A DNA stretch of 64,000 bases from Setomelanomma holmii. Lineage: Eukaryota > Ascomycota > Dothideomycetes > Pleosporales > Phaeosphaeriaceae. Location of the stretch: positions 1-64,000 of the forward strand of contig ML978205.1 in assembly GCA_010015745.1 (NCBI GenBank), read 5' to 3'. Made by a program: the position numbers and the translations under genes. The notes beneath the pieces were generated by a model. The model did not search any database. It saw nothing but the letters and a program-made list of their open reading frames with translations, and was not told where the DNA came from. This document shows positions 59,248-64,000 of the stretch, one piece after another (positions within the stretch are counted from its first letter, which is position 1; each line of letters opens with the position of its first letter).

Positions 59248-59515
59248 TGCGGTACGGCGGATACGAGAGAATCTATCGTAAATTCGGTAGAGCTCGTCTT
59301 CGATTCGTTGAAGGTCGAGCTTCGCGCGGTTGATGTTTGTTGTGGTGGAGCAACGCCAGGTGGGGAGCGCGTCAGGCACTCCCGCGGCGAGTGGGCTTGG
59401 CGGGGCTCTTGCCGTTCGGTAATTCTGGACTTTTTCTCACGGTGGAACCATCCCATCGCAGCATGGTCCACATCGCATATCTCCTATTCCAACTTACAAG
59501 AGAACACGGCTCAGC
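59248..59515. promoter_or_regulatory. Shared promoter of divergent HSK3 and small membrane protein gene
   Basis: Only 268 bases separate the two start codons, so both promoters must lie here or overlap the neighbouring transcripts. No TATA box was seen. Confidence 0.55.
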
Positions 59516-59904
59516 ATGACGACGCATCAAGCTGTCCGCCGATGGATCATGACAGGTGCTGTCGCCGCCGTCACCATCACTGGAACCATTTATGGCGCAA
59601 CGTTGAAGAGTGAGCAGGACGTCAAGAAGGTACGCCAACTCTCTACGCGCATGTTAGCATGCTTGGGCTTCATTCCAAGCAGTATTGCTCGGAGCCCAAT
59701 GCCCATCGTTCGCTCGATGCATGGCTGACATCGGGTCCTTAGCAAAAGAAAATCGTCCTCGAAGCCACACCTGAAGAACGAATTGAGCAGCTCGAGCTAG
59801 CGCGCCGTGACCTCGTCGTAAAGAAGACCGAAATGGAAAGGAAGATTGCGACATTCCATGAGCGGCGTCGGGCGAAGGGACAAGACGAGGCAGACTCGAA
59901 ATGA
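59516..59904 (+). CDS. Small single-span membrane protein, possibly mitochondrial; function unknown
   Basis: Exons 59516-59629 and 59743-59904 give 91 residues. Residues about 11-30 form one hydrophobic helix (WIMTGAVAAVTITGTIYGA) after a short basic start (MTTHQAVRR). A charged helix follows: KSEQDVKKQKKIV and then EERIEQLELARRDLVVKKTE, with a Lys/Arg/Asp tail. One N-terminal helix followed by a coiled coil-like segment resembles small inner-membrane assembly factors of mitochondria, but no family was firmly recognised, so this is inference. The intron is GTACGC to CCTTAG and the join is in frame at a codon boundary. Confidence 0.8.
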
Positions 59905-62900
59905 AGAACTTTGGAACTGCATACGACGCAATATCGAGAAGCTTGTCGGGACATATCAGCGCGAACGGTCACCCAAATCGTCGATATGCGGAAATATTTA
60001 TATGGTAGAGCATGACCTTGGTCGACCGAGACAGCCAGCTCAGGCCCAATACCTCGTCGACGTCTACGAATGGACACCAACAAATACGGAGAAGGACATG
60101 GTCGAGCTACGTGAACCAGAGCAGCGTGGTGTCGAATCGCGATAAAGACATGCCGGGGTGGTACAGCGTCCCTCAATTTCGTCTCACCGAGTTGTGGGCC
60201 CAGTACTTTGGTCGGACAACCATATCCAAATCATGCTTGGCATGCATTGCAAAGCAGAATACCCTACAGGCGACTATTTTAGAGTTTCGTTATACTTCGA
60301 CGTCAACTGCGCGCTATCTTATCTGCTAATCTGCAGCCTGCAGCCTGCAGATGCGTACCGCTCACCGATCCATCGCTTTGCTTGGCCCGACGCAAACCGC
60401 TGCATTGAGCCTGGTAATCTACCGGCATTACCATACTCGCAATAGTCGACATCTGCAAGCTGGAACCCTGTAACAAGTTTCTGGAGGACCATGGACCGAA
60501 GAGTAATTGCTCGATATTGTACGACACAGGTCCTGGAACCTTTCGAAACCCCACGCCTCGTTACGAAGCTGCATTTCATCGAAGATCTCACCATAATACC
60601 GTCAGCCATCGGTCGATCTCATCTGAAGTAGACCACGGCTTGGCAAGGCACAACGCGCGATGACGGCACGACTACCAGAGTACACAATGTCCAGCCGATG
60701 CGTTGTCCTATCGCCTTTATTGGCGTTCTTAGACCTCAAGTAGTCTCCGTTACATTATTGTAGTCGCGCCGGCTTACCACCGTACCCGAGCACTTTCCGC
60801 TACGCTTGCTGCTTTACTGGATCGATCGTGCCGACCCCGCATAGTCACCTCCCAGTTAAATTTCCACACCTATCCGCGTGGGTTACGGCTCATCATTGGA
60901 CAAAGCAGGCCACGTGACCGAATACCACCGAGTCTATAAGGAAATTCAGTAGTGTCCGGTACTGCTTTCCGCTCGAATCAGCCTTGCGATCTTTGCCGAC
61001 GTGGAAGTGCACACCAAATTGCTACCACGACTAACGAACGAGGCTCAACATTTGCGCTAAGCTTAAGCTGAAAAGCATGGCTGTTCAAGCTTCAAGCAAC
61101 CGTCAGTCTTGACGATTCATGCTACGCTTTAGTATTTTGGAAAGCCGGAAGAGTTCACCACGTCGCTCGTTGCATTGAAGCCTCGGTCAGCCTCAAGGAC
61201 CATGACCCAAGTGGTACATACTCAAGACTCCAGTTTGTGAGTCCATGTCGGGATCCCCGTAGTGGTGCTTGCCAATCCCTAGCCTATTCTCTGTTTCGTC
61301 CCCCAGGGCCACGATAGTCCTCAGGCTAATAGCTTACTCTGCCTTGGATGTGGCCTGAAGGATATGTCTAGTCACGACGGTCATAGTAGCCTGATCACTC
61401 GTTGCCCATGATGGGTTGTCAGTCACTGTTATGTTCCAGATGTAGGTATGCCTTGTGTCGCAATGAAAACTTCGAGCAAAACGGAGAGAACTCTGGATCT
61501 GGCATTTCAGAATCCTGCTCTGGAGCATTTTCATCCGGGAAGAGCACTAAATCGATCTGCCCCACGGCGTGGCATTGATCTTGTGCATACGTTATAGCGG
61601 TGGACACAGCACACATCCTTAGTCAGGCTAGAGATCTGAGCTGGCGCCGACGACTTGAAGCTTCACCTACTCATCTACTCACCAGTGTACGACCCATACA
61701 ACCATTGAGTATATGTTTTAGCAGCTTGTGGCATGGCTACATGTATCTATGTTGTTGCGTTTGAATTTCACAATGCGTTGCAGTCACGCCTTGTTGAATC
61801 CACGAGTCTGTGACGTTGCGTCCCGCCAATATATGCTGAAAGCGATCATGAAGTTGGAATTCTGGGTTGTGTAGTGGAGTATGTGACCATTACTTGTGGG
61901 ACTATCCGATAGCTCATCCACATCCACAAATTTTCCTTGCACGTCTCCACGGTCGTAGAAGATCCTGGAGGCCTCCACTCGAGCCTCAATATCTAACACT
62001 CCCTCGACGATGCATCGAACAACGCCAGCATTCTGTATCACAGGTTGCGCAACCGTATAGACTTCTTGCCAGACCGAAATGTCGATACAGGCGCACTGTC
62101 GTGCTCTCTTGATTGTGCAATGGCAAGGCGAAGTATGCATGCTCCGACTTTGACCAGGCTCCGATGCCGCTTGACTCTCTTCAGGAACTTGGTCAGCCTC
62201 GTGCCGAGTGTTGGGTCCAACATTATCTTAGCACGTAGGGATGGATGTTTGATTCGGCAATTCATCGGCAATTGGCGCACATGCAGCCACCATCGTGGAC
62301 GCTGGTCGCGAACGTTGCGCGTACGCCACTGCCGCTTCACTACCGGAGCTTGCGGCAATGCCGTCCTTGGCCTTTCACTCTCCCAAACTCTCGACATCGT
62401 ACTTCACTCCTTCCATTCTTTGGTGCAGTAATATATCGAGGCTCATCTTGCTGTTGTTGTTACGTCGGTAGGATTCTCGGAACGCCGATAATCTCACTGT
62501 AGAGCCGCAAGTGGACCCGCTAATGCGAAGAAGCTTCTCTTCTTTGCACCAAGCTCCACCAAGCCATCGGACCGAAGCTTATCGATCCACCGACTTTGAC
62601 CATTCATGGCAATTCATCGACACGCATGAGACGACCGAACGTACGGCTTTTATCTCTGCGCTGCGCAAAGACCATCTTGGGGCTCAACGAGGGCAAAGTC
62701 TTTGTATGCGCGTGCCGTCTTCCGTGTCATGGAGTCCCCGTGGGAGTCTGGCAGATACGTCATGCCATGGAGGGGCCTGCCGTGGGGAGATTCTCCATGG
62801 GCATGAGTGGGTATCGCTGGGGAGTATAAAGGCGGAGATGCACGGCGAATATTGGGGTTGAGTTTTCGTTTCTCGCTGCCTCCTGTCCTCGGCACAAACC

Positions 62901-62924
62901 CTTCGACAGGTCAATCCATTCACC
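59905..62924. other. Gene-poor region upstream of the sugar transporter, about 3 kb
   Basis: No recognisable coding gene. A short CTGCAGC duplication (CTGCAGCCTGCAGCCTGCAG) occurs near 60335. The last few hundred bases are the promoter of the transporter. Remaining open frames are short and overlap on both strands. Confidence 0.5.
62825..62830 (+). promoter_or_regulatory. Likely TATA box of the sugar transporter gene
   Basis: TATAAA within GGAGTATAAAGGCGG lies 100 bases before the ATG at 62925, a normal spacing for a fungal TATA promoter. It fits a regulated rather than constitutive transporter gene. Confidence 0.55.
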
Positions 62925-64000
62925 ATGGACGAGAAAGAAACCAAAGTCACCATGGCTGAGCCAACGCAACACGTCGAGACCGCCTCGCCACCCTCTCATG
63001 CTGAGATCCAGGTTGCGCCTCCACCAGACTACTCAGCACCCAAAGCAAAGACTGAGCAGCTCGAAGATGCACGAGGATGGGAGTCCGAGAACTTGATTCA
63101 GGAATTGGACAAGGAGCTTCAACAATCTGGATACAAGAAGGGCTTCTTCGATCTCGAGTTCAAAGACCCCAGGCACTTCACATGGATGCTGGTCGCATTT
63201 GCGTCTATGGGTGGACTGCTTTCTGGCCTCGATCAATCTTTGATCTCTGGCGCCAACCTAACATTACCGCTCGATCTACATCTTACAGCCCAGCAGAACT
63301 CGCTGGTAAACTCAGGAATGCCGCTTGGAGGTGCGTGACCAGCTTCACAAACATGCGAGACATAAAGCTGACTTACTCATAGCCGTCGCCGGTGCTTTCC
63401 TCATCTCTCCTTGCAACGAGTACTTCGGTCGTCGATGGGCCATCCTCATCTCCTGTATTTTGTACACAATCGGTGGTGCTCTCGAAGCTGGCTCCATCAA
63501 CTACGGCATGATCGTCGCTGCTCGCGTGATCCTTGGCGCTGGTGTCGGTCTCGAAGGCGGTACAGTGCCCGTGTACGTTGCGGAGACTGTCGAGTCCAGG
63601 CTCCGTGGTAACCTCGTCTCGCTATACCAGTTCAACATTGCCCTCGGAGAAGTCTTGGGCTACGCCGTTGCGGCCATGTTCATTACTGTCCCTGGCAACT
63701 GGAGGTACATTCTCGGAAGCTCGCTCGTCTTCTCGACAATCATGGGCGTGGGCATACTATTTATGCCAGAGAGCCCCAGATACCTTATGCACAAGGGCAA
63801 GCCGCTTGAGGCGTACAAAGTCTGGCGTCGCATCCGTGGTGTTGCTACACACGAGGCTCGTGAGGAATTCTTCGTCATGAAGATCAGCACGGAGGAAGAA
63901 GAGGCGGAGGTGGCTGCTGGACGTACCAACGCTTTCCCGTGGATGGATTTTTTCACTAAGCCTCGCGCACGCCGTGCCATTATCTACGCCAACATCATGA
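62925..64000 (+). CDS. MFS sugar transporter, 5' part (cut by window end)
   Basis: Exons 62925-63330 and 63383 to beyond the window give at least 341 residues. A 75-residue hydrophilic leader precedes TM1 (TWMLVAFASMGGLLSGLDQS). Then come NSGMPLGAVAGAFL, EYFGRRWAILISC with the G-R-R motif between TM2 and TM3, RVILGAGVGLEGGTVPVYVA with a variant of the R-x-x-x-G-x-G-x-G motif, and the diagnostic PESPRYLMHKGK after TM6. The reading stops at 64000 in the TM7 approach (PRARRAIIYANIM). Such proteins carry hexoses, polyols or related sugars across the plasma membrane. The substrate cannot be read. The 52-base intron (GTGCGT to CATAG) restores GAVAGAFL. The start context CACCATGG is strong. Confidence 0.93.

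Noticed and set aside
1..64000. CRISPR arrays, bacterial operons or phage genes
   Set aside because: No spaced direct repeats of the right kind; the gene structure with introns is eukaryotic throughout.

Overview
The window reads as nuclear DNA of a filamentous ascomycete (Pezizomycotina; probably Dothideomycetes, the class being a weak inference). Genes are mostly split by short GT-AG introns of about 40-100 bases, many with CTAAC/CTGAC-like branch sites. Fungal-only families are present (Zn2Cys6 regulators, HET protein, AreA, Hsk3, Kre6/Skn1, Ssn6). A dead Ty1/copia relic carries the C-to-T mutation pattern of RIP, a process of these fungi. Exon joins were worked out by hand and checked for reading frame, so spans are solid but individual splice sites are predictions.

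Layout. 0.2-1.7 kb: RIP-mutated copia gag (minus). 2.1-2.3 kb: possible flavin monooxygenase scrap. 2.9-6.2 kb: transcription factor with two C2H2 fingers and one Zn2Cys6 cluster (plus). 8.0-9.6 kb: secreted DUF1996 protein (plus). 10.0-11.7 kb: MFS anion/vitamin-type permease (minus). 14.0-17.2 kb: HET-domain protein with a long Arg/His/Ser-rich N-terminal extension (minus). 18.0-18.9 kb V-ATPase subunit E (minus) and 19.4-21.3 kb NIPA-type Mg transporter (plus) share a promoter region. 22.0-22.5 kb: small cupin (plus). 23.0-24.6 kb: CocE/NonD hydrolase with an in-frame stop (minus). 25.3-26.6 kb: Chs5 exomer subunit (plus). 26.9-28.3 kb: MBOAT/wax-synthase-type acyltransferase with two lesions (plus). 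28.5-28.9 kb: 30-base repeat locus with a membrane segment.

After a gene-poor stretch: 33.5-36.4 kb Ssn6/Cyc8 corepressor; 37.2-37.8 kb small acidic unknown; 39.7-41.9 kb Kre6/Skn1 glucan synthesis protein (all plus). 44.4-46.3 kb: Zn2Cys6 protein with ankyrin repeats (plus), convergent with a cytochrome P450 at 46.5-48.3 kb (minus) that carries a frameshift. 49.6-50.4 kb: DJ-1/PfpI protein (minus). 51.4-54.2 kb: AreA GATA factor (minus), with about 4.7 kb of apparently non-coding DNA upstream. 58.9-59.2 kb: DASH subunit Hsk3 (minus), divergent from a small membrane protein at 59.5-59.9 kb (plus). 62.9 kb to the window end: 5' part of an MFS sugar transporter (plus).

There is no obvious biosynthetic cluster. 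Housekeeping and regulatory genes (V-ATPase, Chs5, Kre6, Ssn6, AreA, Hsk3) are interspersed with accessory genes. Three accessory genes (hydrolase, acyltransferase, P450) have disrupted frames; this may be gene decay or, for the two homopolymer indels, assembly error. The most unusual architectures are the Zn2Cys6-ankyrin protein, the dual-finger transcription factor, the HET protein with a repeated YG-x-H motif, and the 10-residue-repeat locus at 28.6 kb.
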